Positions 1 through 8,411 of a stretch of DNA of 49,604 bases are shown one piece after another. This DNA comes from an uncultured Anaeroplasmataceae bacterium (GTDB taxonomy: Bacteria; Bacillota_I; Bacilli_A; Acholeplasmatales; Anaeroplasmataceae). The notes beneath the pieces were generated by a model that had not been told where the DNA came from, made no database searches, and saw nothing but the letters and a program-made list of their open reading frames with translations. The stretch's first letter is position 1. Each line of letters starts with the position of its first letter. The translations under genes and the position numbers were made by a program. The stretch spans positions 1 to 49,604 of the forward strand of contig CAKQEA010000013.1 of assembly GCA_934229785.1 (NCBI GenBank), read 5' to 3'.

Positions 1-70
1 AAGAAATTTTTTATGTTTCTAAAATATTAAAATAACTTGAAAATAATTACAATATTTCAAGTTTTATTTA

Positions 71-108
71 AAAAAAAAGCTGCGAGTAACTAAGTTGTTA
101 TTCACAGC
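71..108 (-). terminator. Rho-independent terminator of the lipid kinase gene
   Basis: Stem 79-90 pairs with 97-108 (12 bp with two wobbles, loop 91-96). The eight A residues at 71-78 become a U tail on the minus strand. It lies just past the stop of the minus-strand gene at 124-969. Confidence 0.8.
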
Positions 109-123
109 AGTAATTATATTTAT

Positions 124-969
124 TTAAGCTTTAACTTCATATTTTGTTATATTGGTAAATGTTTCACCATCTATTTGAAGTGCCGTTGGTCTATCAAATT
201 CAACAATTATATGATGTCCTGTAATTTGTTTAAACATTTTTGTATGCTTTACATGCTCACCTTTAAAGATTGAAGGGAATACCATTAGTGTGTGTATTTT
301 TCCTGAATTATACATAATAGCAGTAGTAACTGTGTTTTCCTTATTTAGTCTATCTTGATTTGGAGTAACCATCATACCTCCACCATAGTATCTTCCTTTC
401 ATTGTAGGTGCAAGCCAAACACGCTTGTATTTTTGAGTCACACCATCAACTGTAATTGTTGCGTTTGGCCTTCTAAAATGGAATAATAGGCCTTTTATTG
501 CGATAGATGTATAATTTACAGGCTTATCTGATTTTAGACGTAATTTGTCGCCTTCTTCGCAACAATAGCCATCAATTCCATATCCTATTCCATCAATGAA
601 TTTGTATTCCTTATCGTTTACAATTACCGTTGGTAAATTTTTTAAATATGGATTTAATAAAACTATACCATCCTTATTTGTTTCATTTTTTACATCGTTA
701 TAGAAATCATTTCCTGTTCCTGCTGTGTAAAAATAAACATTACATGGTAAATCAAAATCTTTTATTTTATTTATGAAATGGTTTAATGTTCCATCTCCAC
801 CTACAAGTATAGACTCATCCTCACTTGTTAGCTTTTTTAATGTTAATAGGTAATTTTCATCGTTTGTTATATCAACTTCTAAATAGTTTTCATATTTTGC
901 TAAGGCTTTATTTAATACATCCTTATTTTTCCCACTGTTTGATGTTGGATTATAAAATATATAGTTCAT
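124..969 (-). CDS. Diacylglycerol/lipid kinase family protein (YegS/DgkB type)
   Basis: Likely ATP-dependent lipid kinase at the inner face of the membrane, phosphorylating diacylglycerol or a related lipid for phospholipid recycling. Seen: an N-terminal NPTSNSGK stretch (residues 8-15) typical of the family's nucleotide-binding fold, the diagnostic GGDGTLNHF at 57-65, and a C-terminal beta-rich half ending in an ALQIDGE motif. The 281 residues are close to the usual 290-310. An AGGAG-like site precedes the ATG. It follows mscL on the same strand with a hairpin between them and has its own terminator at 71-108. Family confident; substrate inferred. Confidence 0.85.
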   Translation of the reverse strand: MNYIFYNPTSNSGKNKDVLNKALAKYENYLEVDITNDENYLLTLKKLTSEDESILVGGDGTLNHFINKIKDFDLPCNVYFYTAGTGNDFYNDVKNETNKDGIVLLNPYLKNLPTVIVNDKEYKFIDGIGYGIDGYCCEEGDKLRLKSDKPVNYTSIAIKGLLFHFRRPNATITVDGVTQKYKRVWLAPTMKGRYYGGGMMVTPNQDRLNKENTVTTAIMYNSGKIHTLMVFPSIFKGEHVKHTKMFKQITGHHIIVEFDRPTALQIDGETFTNITKYEVKA

Positions 970-988
970 TTTTTCTCCTTATATAGAT

Positions 989-1011
989 AAGGGCCTATAA
1001 AATAGGCCCTT
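989..1011. terminator. Hairpin overlapping the mscL stop codon
   Basis: Perfect 9-bp stem (989-997 with 1003-1011, loop TAAAA). Its base overlaps the first base of the mscL stop triplet (1012-1014 on minus is adjacent) and it ends about 20 nt before the start of the downstream lipid kinase. The U tail on the minus strand is weak, so it may attenuate rather than end transcription, or may stabilise the mscL message. Confidence 0.5.
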
Positions 1012-1572
1012 TTATTTTGTCTTTAATTGATCGCGAATTTCTTGTAATAAAACAATAACTGGATCAGGCTTATTTGCTTCTTCTGAAGCTTTTCTTTCAG
1101 CTTCTTCCTGCTCAGCAAGTACTTTTGCCTTATTATCTAATGCTTGTTGTTCTCTTTTTGATAGCTTTAAGCCTTTTTCTTTTTTCATTTCAGCTCTCTT
1201 TGTTACATCTGAAAGCATATTTTGAGAATCCTTAACGCTATTAAATACTTTAACAATCAAGAATAGAACTAGTGCGATTAATAAGAAATTAATAATTGCG
1301 GCAATAAATGCACCCCAGTCGATGTAGATTGAATTTGCTAGATCTAATGTGCCATCCTCTTGGAAAGAGCGAACTAAAAATGTAAATGCATCATCAAGAC
1401 TATTACCACCAAGGCATTTGTAGATTGCAAAATTAATCAGAGGTTTTAAAATGCCATTAGCTAATGCTGTAACGATTGTAGTGAAAGCTCCACCAATAAT
1501 CATACCTACAGCCATGTCCATAACATTTCCGCGTGAGATAAATTTCTTAAATTCAGCAAAAAACTTTTTCAT
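1012..1572 (-). CDS. mscL: Large-conductance mechanosensitive channel MscL
   Basis: Homopentameric membrane channel that opens under membrane tension to release solutes on osmotic downshock. Start chosen at the ATG at 1572 because AAGGAGG lies just upstream and the product then begins with the canonical MKKFFAEFKKF helix; the frame stays open further upstream but without that start context. Seen: RGNVMDMAVGMIIGGAF (TM1, about residues 14-30), a periplasmic loop, TM2 near 84-108 (WGAFIAAIINFLL...). At 186 residues it is longer than the usual 130-150 because of a highly charged Lys/Glu helical tail (about 112-165) before the conserved end helix LLQEIRDQL. Promoter at 1648-1677. Confidence 0.93.
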   Translation of the reverse strand: MKKFFAEFKKFISRGNVMDMAVGMIIGGAFTTIVTALANGILKPLINFAIYKCLGGNSLDDAFTFLVRSFQEDGTLDLANSIYIDWGAFIAAIINFLLIALVLFLIVKVFNSVKDSQNMLSDVTKRAEMKKEKGLKLSKREQQALDNKAKVLAEQEEAERKASEEANKPDPVIVLLQEIRDQLKTK

Positions 1573-1647
1573 TTTTTTTATTTCCTCCTTTTTAATTGAA
1601 TTATAATAATTAGAAAATAAACAAATAATTATTATATTTATAATGTA

Positions 1648-1677
1648 ATTATAATCCAAATGTTCGATATATTTCAA
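1648..1677 (-). promoter_or_regulatory. Promoter of mscL
   Basis: On the minus strand, TTGAAA (1672-1677) and TATAAT (1648-1653) are separated by 18 bp, about 75 nt upstream of the mscL start. Confidence 0.6.
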
Positions 1678-1809
1678 CACTTAAGTTTCTTTTATTTAAT
1701 GATTATTTAAACTTTTTTAACTTTGTTATATACAAAATGATTTTTCCCAAATATAATTATATTAGTTATGTATTGCTTAGCTTTATTTTTTGAAATGGAA
1801 GTGGTTTTT

Positions 1810-2943
1810 GTGAAATGGGTTACAATGTGGGGGAATGCTCAATCAAAGGTTATGCCAGCACCTCAAACATATGCTAAGGATTTAACATTAAGATATCCAA
1901 TGCTTGTTCCTTTTTCTGGTAGTAAGATTAGAATTACTTTAGATAATTTTTGTGTTAATGAAAGTGTTAAAATTGATTATGTTTGTGTTGGAATTGGTAA
2001 TAGCTTATCAGATGAGGTTGGCGCTGTTAAATATTTAACATTTAATGGTAATACATCTGTTGTTATAAATGCTTTTGATAATGTAACAAGTGATGAGCTT
2101 GAATTTAAGGTTAATGATGGTGAATTTTTAGTTGTTTCGCTTTATTGTCATGATTATGTTAATTTGACTGGTGGTGTAGATGTTATTGGACCATTAAGCA
2201 AGGGCTATTTTGCTTATGGTAATCAAATTGAAAGAAAAAAATTAGATATAAATACATCAAAATCAACAAGCTGGGTTTATTTTTTAAGTAATGTTGATGT
2301 ATATACTGAAGATTCTAATGAAGCAATTATTTGTTATGGTGATTCAATCACCTCCCAAAATTGGCCTGATGAATTACTTTTGGCCTTAAGAGATGAAAAT
2401 ATTAAGAATATTTCTGTTGTTAGAAAGGCGGTTTCAGGTACTAGAATCTTAAGACAATATAATTGTATAACCTATCAATCATATGGATTATGTGGAAAAA
2501 ATAGATTCATACATGAGGTTTCTAGTGTAAGTGGAGCTAAAAAAATTATTGTTCAGCAAGGAATTAATGATATTATTCACCCAGTTGGAGAGGATGTTAA
2601 TATTTTTAGACCAATGAGTGATTTACCTAAAGCTTCTGATTTGATAGAAGGAATGAAGTACTATGAATGTGAAGCAAAAAAACTTGGACTTGAATTTTAT
2701 GTTGGGACATTACTTCCAATTTATGGTTGGAGAACGTATGAAAATTTTAGAGAAAAATTAAAAAATGATTTTAATTATGAATTAAAACAATTATTTAAAA
2801 CTATTGATTTTGCATCAGTAGTTGGAGATAATATTAATGGTGTATGGCATTTTAAGGAAAATTGTGATTCTGGGGATCATCTTCATCCTTCAAAATATGC
2901 TTATAGACTAATGGGCGTATTAGCTATGAAAAAAATTATATAG
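1810..2943 (+). CDS. SGNH/GDSL-family hydrolase
   Basis: Probable esterase or carbohydrate deacetylase of the SGNH fold. Seen: block I GDSIT (about residues 177-181) carrying the nucleophile Ser, a QQGIND block III with the oxyanion Asn, and a C-terminal DHLHP with the catalytic Asp/His pair. About 170 residues precede the SGNH domain and look like a beta-sandwich, an arrangement seen in carbohydrate-active SGNH proteins. No signal peptide, so probably cytosolic. The GTG at 1810 (MKWVTMWGNAQS) is preferred because GGAAGTGG sits upstream; an ATG at 1795 and one at 1768 are in frame. 377 residues. Substrate unknown. Confidence 0.8.
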   Translation: MKWVTMWGNAQSKVMPAPQTYAKDLTLRYPMLVPFSGSKIRITLDNFCVNESVKIDYVCVGIGNSLSDEVGAVKYLTFNGNTSVVINAFDNVTSDELEFKVNDGEFLVVSLYCHDYVNLTGGVDVIGPLSKGYFAYGNQIERKKLDINTSKSTSWVYFLSNVDVYTEDSNEAIICYGDSITSQNWPDELLLALRDENIKNISVVRKAVSGTRILRQYNCITYQSYGLCGKNRFIHEVSSVSGAKKIIVQQGINDIIHPVGEDVNIFRPMSDLPKASDLIEGMKYYECEAKKLGLEFYVGTLLPIYGWRTYENFREKLKNDFNYELKQLFKTIDFASVVGDNINGVWHFKENCDSGDHLHPSKYAYRLMGVLAMKKII

Positions 2944-2961
2944 ATTTAAAAGGAGATTATT

Positions 2962-3837
2962 ATGAGCTATGTTATAATTACTGATTCAACAACTGATTTA
3001 ACTATTGATTTAATTAATAAATTAGAGTTAAATGTTATGCCTTTGACATTTACCTTAGATAATAAGGAGTATTTAAATTATCCAGATCAAAGAGAATTAA
3101 CTAATAAGGAATTTTATGATGCATTAAGAAATGGTAGTATGGCAACAACAAGTCAATTAAATATTGTTGATATTGTTAATTATTATGAAGAGTTTTTAGC
3201 TCAAGGCTTAGATATTTTGAGTGTTGTTTTTTCTTCTGGATTAAGTGGTTCATTTAATGCGGTTAGACTTGCTAAAGATGAACTATTAGAAAAATATCCT
3301 GAAAGAAAAATAGTCATAATTGATTCACTTTGTGCATCTATGGGTGAAGGATTATTTGCTTATTATGCTGCAAAGAATAGATTAGATGGAATGAGTATTG
3401 AGGAAAATGAAAGGTTTTTACTTGATAATGTTTATCATTTAGCTCATTGGTTTACTGTGTCTGATTTAGATTTTTTAAGACGTGGAGGAAGATTGTCAAA
3501 TGCTTCAGCCTTTGTCGCAAAAGTGCTTAAAATCAATCCTGTTTTAAATGTTGATAATCAAGGACATTTAGTTGGAAGAATTAAAAAAATTGGAAGAAAA
3601 AATGCGATTAATGCTTTAATTGATAAGTTTGACAAGACTGCACTTAAGGATAAAAAACAGGTTGTTTTTATTTCTCATGGTGATTGTTTAAATGATGCAT
3701 TATATGTACGTGATTGCTTAATGAAAAAATATAGCGATTGTATTAGTCAAATTGAAATAGGCGAGATTGGTCCTGTTATTGGTGCTCATTCTGGTCCTGG
3801 AACTCTTGCTTTATTTTTCTTAGCAACAGAAAGATAA
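2962..3837 (+). CDS. DegV family fatty-acid-binding protein
   Basis: DegV proteins bind a fatty acid and, in Gram-positive bacteria, act as FakB subunits handing fatty acids to the kinase FakA. Seen: the N-terminal ITDSTTDL motif (residues 6-13), ATTSQ near residue 55, SSGLSGSFNA, the DFLRRGGRLS motif and the C-terminal GPVIGAHSGPGTLALFF. 291 residues is typical. It starts 18 nt after the SGNH gene with AAGGAG upstream, so the two are probably co-transcribed. No fakA is visible in the window. Family certain; FakB role inferred. Confidence 0.92.
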   Translation: MSYVIITDSTTDLTIDLINKLELNVMPLTFTLDNKEYLNYPDQRELTNKEFYDALRNGSMATTSQLNIVDIVNYYEEFLAQGLDILSVVFSSGLSGSFNAVRLAKDELLEKYPERKIVIIDSLCASMGEGLFAYYAAKNRLDGMSIEENERFLLDNVYHLAHWFTVSDLDFLRRGGRLSNASAFVAKVLKINPVLNVDNQGHLVGRIKKIGRKNAINALIDKFDKTALKDKKQVVFISHGDCLNDALYVRDCLMKKYSDCISQIEIGEIGPVIGAHSGPGTLALFFLATER

Positions 3838-3853
3838 AAATTTAAAATAGTAG

Positions 3854-3882
3854 TTGACAACATTTTATTTAAGTGTTAAAAT
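3854..3882 (+). promoter_or_regulatory. Promoter of the T-box/metNIQ operon
   Basis: Consensus TTGACA at 3854-3859, 17-bp spacer, TAAAAT at 3877-3882. Predicted start near 3889, immediately before the first leader hairpin. Confidence 0.8.
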
Positions 3883-3888
3883 CATAGC

Positions 3889-4190
3889 AACTTAGCTAAA
3901 AAGCTAAGTCATATAAAATAAACTGACGTTGAAAAGAAGAGTAATAAATTAGAGTCTTCACAGAGAGTTTTCATTTGGTGAAAGAAAACAAGATTAAGAT
4001 TTATGAATATGGTCTTGGAGTTGCATAGGTGAGTTTAATTATAAGCCTGTGACGTGTTCGCCCGTTAAAGCGATAGAGTATGATAGTACTTGAAGAGGTG
4101 GATATTGTGAAATATCCATAAATTAAGGTGGTAACACGGATTATTTTCGTCCTTTATGTAGAAATACGTAAAGGACTTTTTTATTTTTTT
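3889..4190 (+). promoter_or_regulatory. T-box riboswitch leader, probably tRNA-Met specific
   Basis: Transcription-attenuating leader that senses uncharged tRNA. Seen: an extra 5' hairpin (3891-3897/3901-3907); a GACGTTGAAAAGAAGAGTAA segment typical of the base of stem I; a stem III hairpin (GGATAT/ATATCC near 4100-4117); the T-box AAGGTGGTAACACGG at 4125-4139, whose TGGT should pair with a tRNA ending in ACCA; and the terminator at 4149-4182. AUG triplets at 4003-4005 and 4009-4011 are the candidate specifier, consistent with methionine transport genes downstream. T-box identity is strong; the exact specifier position is inferred. Confidence 0.88.
4149..4190 (+). terminator. T-box attenuator terminator
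   Basis: 12-bp stem 4149-4160/4165-4176 with a GAAA loop and one wobble, then a T-rich run from 4177. The alternative antiterminator would use the T-box sequence just upstream. Confidence 0.88.
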
Positions 4191-4205
4191 GAAAGGATGA
4201 TATTT

Positions 4206-5279
4206 ATGATTGAAATTAAAAATCTTAATAAAACTTATCATTTAAAGACTGGTGATGTAGAAGCAATAAAGGATGTTTCACTTGAAATTAATGATGGTGA
4301 GGTTTTTGGAATTATCGGTTATTCAGGTGCAGGTAAGTCATCTTTAGTAAGATGTATTAATTTACTTGAAATTCCAGATTCAGGAGATATTACAGTTGAT
4401 GGTGTTAAGCTAACCTATACTGTTCCTGATGAAAAGAAGAGTATCCGAATGTGTACTATTAAAAATAAAGATCTTAGAGAGGCTAGACGAAATATTGGAA
4501 TGATTTTCCAGCATTTCAATTTGCTAGATCGTTCTACAGTTTTTGAAAATATTGCTTATCCTTTAAAGTATACTAAGAAAAGCAAGGAAGAAATTGAAGC
4601 AAAGGTTGATGAGCTTTTAGAGCTTGTTGATTTAAAGGATAAAAAATACGTATATCCTTCTCAATTATCAGGTGGACAAAAGCAAAGAGTCGCAATTGCT
4701 CGTGCATTAGCTAATAATCCAAAGGTTTTGTTATCAGATGAAGCAACTAGTGCTTTAGACCCTGAAGCAACTGAAACAATTTTGAATTTGCTAAAAAAAC
4801 TTAATAAGGAATTGGGTATAACAATTGTTGTCATTACTCACGAAATGGCAGTTATCAAAACAATATGTCATCGTGTTGCGGTTATGGAAGAGGGAAGAGT
4901 TGTTGAAATGGGAAATGTATATGATGTTTTCTCAAATCCACAACAGCCTATAACTAAGAAGTTTATTTCATCTACATCAGCTTTAAGTAAGATTGGTGCT
5001 TTAATTAGCGAGGATAAGGAATTAACAAATCCTTCAAATGGTAAGTTAATTAAACTTCAATTTGGTAAAGATTCAGTTGGAGATGCTTTAATATCTGATG
5101 TTTCTCGTAGATTTAATGTAAATATTAATATTGTACTTGCAAATGTTGAAATATTACAGGGGGCATCCTTAGGAAGTATGATTGCTTTAATTAAGGGTAA
5201 TGAGGATGATATTAATAAAGCATTAGACTATATAAAAGAAAATCATGTTAATGTTAGTGATATAGGAGGTAATGAATAA
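4206..5279 (+). CDS. metN: Methionine ABC transporter ATP-binding protein MetN
   Basis: ATPase subunit of the MetNIQ D/L-methionine importer. Seen: Walker A GYSGAGKSS (38-46), Q-loop IFQHFNLL, signature LSGGQKQRVAIARAL, Walker B VLLSDEATSALD, H-loop VITHE. The C-terminal region beyond about residue 275 fits the ACT-like NIL domain through which methionine inhibits transport in E. coli MetN. The ATG at 4206 is chosen for the GAAAGG site 9 nt upstream and because translation further upstream would run through the terminator. Stop overlaps metI by one base. 357 residues. Confidence 0.95.
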   Translation: MIEIKNLNKTYHLKTGDVEAIKDVSLEINDGEVFGIIGYSGAGKSSLVRCINLLEIPDSGDITVDGVKLTYTVPDEKKSIRMCTIKNKDLREARRNIGMIFQHFNLLDRSTVFENIAYPLKYTKKSKEEIEAKVDELLELVDLKDKKYVYPSQLSGGQKQRVAIARALANNPKVLLSDEATSALDPEATETILNLLKKLNKELGITIVVITHEMAVIKTICHRVAVMEEGRVVEMGNVYDVFSNPQQPITKKFISSTSALSKIGALISEDKELTNPSNGKLIKLQFGKDSVGDALISDVSRRFNVNINIVLANVEILQGASLGSMIALIKGNEDDINKALDYIKENHVNVSDIGGNE

Positions 5280-5992
5280 TGAATTTAATAATTTTATCAT
5301 TATTTCCAAATTTAAAGGAATATTGGAATAAGTTTTTAAGCAATTGTCTTGCAACATTTGAAATGTTTATTATCTCTGGTATTTTTTCATTTATACTTGG
5401 ATTAATATTTGGTGTAATGCTTGTGGTATTTAAAAAGGATGGTATTAAGCAAAATAGAATTGTTTATTCAATTATTAGTGTTATTATTAATGTTTTCCGT
5501 TCAATACCATTTGTAATTTTACTTGTATTTTTAATTCCATTTACAAGAACAATTGTTGGTACCTCAATTGGTGTTAAGGGTGCTATTATCCCACTTGTTT
5601 TTGGTACTGTTCCATTCTTTTCAAGACAAGTTGAAACTGCCCTTGAAAATGTTGATAGCGGAAAAATTGAAGCTGCTAGAAGCATGGGAAGTGGAGTATT
5701 TGGACTTATATTTAGAGTTTATTTACATGAATCAGTTCCAGAGCTTATTCGTGTAACAACTATTACAGCGATTTCCCTTGTTGGTCTAACAACAATGGCT
5801 GGGGCTGTAGGAGCTGGTGGTTTAGGAGATTTTGCGATTAACTATGGTCAAGGTTTACACCATCAAGACATCGTTTATGCATGTATTATTGTGCTATTAA
5901 TCTTTATTTGTATTTTACAATTTATTGGTACATTCTTTGCTAAGAAGACAACAAATAGAGGTTTATTTAAGCATATTGAAAAAAATAATTAA
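5279..5992 (+). CDS. metI: Methionine ABC transporter permease MetI
   Basis: Membrane channel subunit of MetNIQ. Seen: a hydrophobic protein with about five membrane spans, the N-terminal FEMFIISGIFSFILGLIFGV span, the RSIPFVILL motif, and the EAA coupling loop EAARSMGSGVFGLIFRVYLHES (split here as EAARSMGSG followed by LIFRVYLHES) that contacts MetN. The C-terminal GAGGLGDFAINYG is characteristic of the family. 237 residues; TAATG overlap with metN implies translational coupling. Confidence 0.94.
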   Translation: MNLIILSLFPNLKEYWNKFLSNCLATFEMFIISGIFSFILGLIFGVMLVVFKKDGIKQNRIVYSIISVIINVFRSIPFVILLVFLIPFTRTIVGTSIGVKGAIIPLVFGTVPFFSRQVETALENVDSGKIEAARSMGSGVFGLIFRVYLHESVPELIRVTTITAISLVGLTTMAGAVGAGGLGDFAINYGQGLHHQDIVYACIIVLLIFICILQFIGTFFAKKTTNRGLFKHIEKNN

Positions 5993-6011
5993 AAAAAGAG
6001 GAGAAATTATT

Positions 6012-6944
6012 ATGAGAAAAAATTTATTTAAGAAGTTATTAGCTGCAACAGCAGTATTAGGAGTTGGAGCCTTAACATTAGGCTTATCATCATGTAGTAA
6101 AAATGATACAGTTAAGATTGGTGTATGTGGTGCATCAAATGATCATTGGAAGGCTGTACAATATGTATTAGACCAAGAAAATTCAGGTATTAAGCTTGAG
6201 CTTGTTGAATTTGGTGCTTATAATTTACCAAATGAGGCATTAAATAGTGGTGAAATTGATTTAAATGCTTTCCAGCATAAAGCATATTTAAATAAGGAAA
6301 TTGCTGATAATAAATATGATTTAACAGTAATTGGTGATACTCTAATCGCTCCACTTACAATCTATTCAAAGAAGTATAAATCAATTGAGGAAATTCAAAA
6401 TGCTGCAGGTGTAAATGGAACTAATAAGGTTGGTAATAATCCTTTAAAGATTGCTATTCCAAATGATGGTACTAACCAAAGCCGTGGTATTAAGCTACTT
6501 GAAAGTGCAGGCCTAATTGAGGTTGATAAGGCTGCTGAATATACTCCAGAACTAAAGGATATAACTAAGTATTTATACAATATTGAGGTTGTTCCTCAGG
6601 CTGCAAATACTCTTCCAGCTACTTTAGATGATTATGCTGGTGCAACAATTAATGGTACATATGCTATCCCTCAAAATCTAATTCCTTCTAAGGATGGTTT
6701 ATTAATTGAACAAAAAAGTGGAGCAGGCGAAAATCCATATGTAAATATTATTGTATCAAGAACATCTGATAAGGACAATGAAACTTATAAGAAAATAGTT
6801 GATGCTTTCCATACTCAAATTGTTGCTGAATATATTTTAGGTAAATTTAATGAAGCATTCTATCCTTCATTTGAATTTACTTCAAAGACTGCTAGTGAAT
6901 ATCAGGCTACTGTTGAATTAGTTGATGCTGCAATTAAGTGGTAA
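6012..6944 (+). CDS. metQ: Methionine-binding lipoprotein MetQ
   Basis: Extracellular substrate-binding lipoprotein of MetNIQ (NlpA family). Seen: a signal peptide with Lys-rich start, hydrophobic core and lipobox LSSC with the lipidated Cys at residue 28; then the conserved DLNAFQHKAYL segment, IAIPNDGTNQSRG and the NPYVNIIVSR segment. The ATG at 6012 follows AGAGGAG; 19 nt separate it from metI. 310 residues. Methionine specificity is inferred from the full operon and the T-box leader. Confidence 0.94.
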   Translation: MRKNLFKKLLAATAVLGVGALTLGLSSCSKNDTVKIGVCGASNDHWKAVQYVLDQENSGIKLELVEFGAYNLPNEALNSGEIDLNAFQHKAYLNKEIADNKYDLTVIGDTLIAPLTIYSKKYKSIEEIQNAAGVNGTNKVGNNPLKIAIPNDGTNQSRGIKLLESAGLIEVDKAAEYTPELKDITKYLYNIEVVPQAANTLPATLDDYAGATINGTYAIPQNLIPSKDGLLIEQKSGAGENPYVNIIVSRTSDKDNETYKKIVDAFHTQIVAEYILGKFNEAFYPSFEFTSKTASEYQATVELVDAAIKW

Positions 6945-6958
6945 TTTAAATTAAGAAA

Positions 6959-7007
6959 TTTTTCCCCAAGGTTAAGCTATTTAAAATTGGGGAAATTATT
7001 TTAAATA
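6959..7007 (+). terminator. Probable terminator of metNIQ
   Basis: 11-bp stem 6959-6969/6987-6997 centred on CCCC/GGGG with a 17-nt loop, followed by a modest T-rich run. It separates metQ from the next gene. Confidence 0.6.
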
Positions 7008-7075
7008 ATGGTTTAAGTTTTTATTTATAATTGATGTATAATAAAATAAAAGAATAATAAAAGGAAGTGTTTGAT

Positions 7076-8275
7076 ATGGCTGATTTGAAAAAGCTAATAT
7101 TAGATGAAACAAATGATAATTTTAATAATGTTGTAGAATTAAGAAGATATTTTCATTCTCATCCTGAACTATCAAAGCATGAATTTAATACTGCTAAAAA
7201 AATAGAAGAGGAATTAGATAAGCTTAATTTAGAGCATAAGCGTGTCGGTGAAACTGGAGTTTATGGTGAAATTCATGGTACAAAATGTGATGGAATTAAT
7301 AAGACAATTATTTTAAGAGCAGATATTGATGCCCTACCTATTACAGAGGGTCATATTTGTGAATATACTAGTAAAAATAAAGGTGTTATGCATGCTTGTG
7401 GGCATGATGCTCATGCTGCATCCTTGTTAACTGCAGCTTCAATTTTAGCTAAGCATAAGGATTTATTTAGTGGAACTATTAGGCTTTGCTTCCAACAAGC
7501 AGAGGAAATCGGCTATGGTGCAAATTTATTTGTTAATGGTGGATATTTAGATGGCGCAGATAGATCATTTGGTATTCATGTCGGCTCAAATATTCCTGTT
7601 GGCAAAATTGTTGTTATGCCTGGTGCTAATAATGCATCGGTTGATTGGTTTAAAATTAATATTAAGGGTAAGTCAGCTCATGTTTCAACACCTGAATTAG
7701 GAATTGATGCAGCTTATATTATTAGTCAAATAGTTGTTGGTGCTCAATCTTTGATTACTAGAACAACCTCACCTATGGATAATGTTTTAATTGGTATTGG
7801 TAAAATTAATGCTGGTACTGGTTATAATATTGTTGCCTGTGATGCATCATGTGAGGGTACAATTAGAGTATTTTCACCAAAGATAAGAAAGAGTATTAAA
7901 GAAAAGCTTGAGAGTCTTGTACGTAATACCTGCCAGATATATGGAGCAACTTATTCAATAGAATGGGCTGATTTTACTTCACCACTTATTAACGATGAAA
8001 AATCAACAAGTGAAGCTCAGCATGTTGCCTGTGAGTTATTTGGTAGTGATAATGTTATTACTTCAAGGGTGGCATCTTTAGGTGGAGATGATATGGCTGA
8101 ATTTATTTTGAAGGTTCCTGGAGTATATGCTTTTGTTGGAACTAGAAATGATAGTATTTTTGAAACTACAGTTGCTCATCATAACCCTTTCTTTGATATT
8201 GATGAAAATGGTTTAAAAACAAGTGTAGCGATGTATGTAGGTTATGCAATTGAATTTTTAAATAATTTGGTATAG
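7076..8275 (+). CDS. M20 family metallopeptidase / N-acyl amino acid amidohydrolase
   Basis: Zinc-dependent hydrolase that releases amino acids from N-acyl or peptide-like substrates. Seen: RRYFHSHPELS at the start, LRADIDALPI with metal ligands, the MHACGHDAHAASLL motif typical of the amidohydrolase (hippurate/IAA-type) branch, and QQAEEIGYGA with the catalytic Glu. The dimerisation lid lies in the middle and a metal-ligand His in VAHHNPFFDID near the end. 399 residues from the ATG at 7076, with GGAAG 8 nt upstream. Lying between metNIQ and a MetE-type gene it may feed methionine or cysteine salvage; that role is inferred. Confidence 0.87.
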   Translation: MADLKKLILDETNDNFNNVVELRRYFHSHPELSKHEFNTAKKIEEELDKLNLEHKRVGETGVYGEIHGTKCDGINKTIILRADIDALPITEGHICEYTSKNKGVMHACGHDAHAASLLTAASILAKHKDLFSGTIRLCFQQAEEIGYGANLFVNGGYLDGADRSFGIHVGSNIPVGKIVVMPGANNASVDWFKINIKGKSAHVSTPELGIDAAYIISQIVVGAQSLITRTTSPMDNVLIGIGKINAGTGYNIVACDASCEGTIRVFSPKIRKSIKEKLESLVRNTCQIYGATYSIEWADFTSPLINDEKSTSEAQHVACELFGSDNVITSRVASLGGDDMAEFILKVPGVYAFVGTRNDSIFETTVAHHNPFFDIDENGLKTSVAMYVGYAIEFLNNLV

Positions 8276-8305
8276 AAATTTAAAATACTGGGTTAATTAT
8301 TTAAC

Positions 8306-8386
8306 TATAATAAATAAGGTTATTGGTTTATAATCATTTAAGCTTTAATTGCTTAGGATGAGCTTTAAAAGCCAATAGCTTTTTTT
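8306..8386 (+). promoter_or_regulatory. Short attenuator-like leader before the MetE-type gene
   Basis: TATAAT at 8306-8311 would start RNA near 8318. Two hairpins are mutually exclusive: a long-range pairing 8321-8327/8371-8377 enclosing AAGCT/AGCTT arms, and a compact terminator AAAAGC (8367-8372)/GCTTTT (8378-8383) with loop CAATA and a T run 8380-8386. The element ends 25 nt before the gene. No T-box or S-box motif is recognisable. A -35 box is not convincing. Confidence 0.5.
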
Positions 8387-8411
8387 AAAAATGTACAATG
8401 AGGAGTATAAA

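Noticed and set aside
4128..4205. Longer metN start upstream
   Set aside because: It would translate through the T-box terminator; the ATG at 4206 has a ribosome site and the canonical MIEIKNLNKTY start.
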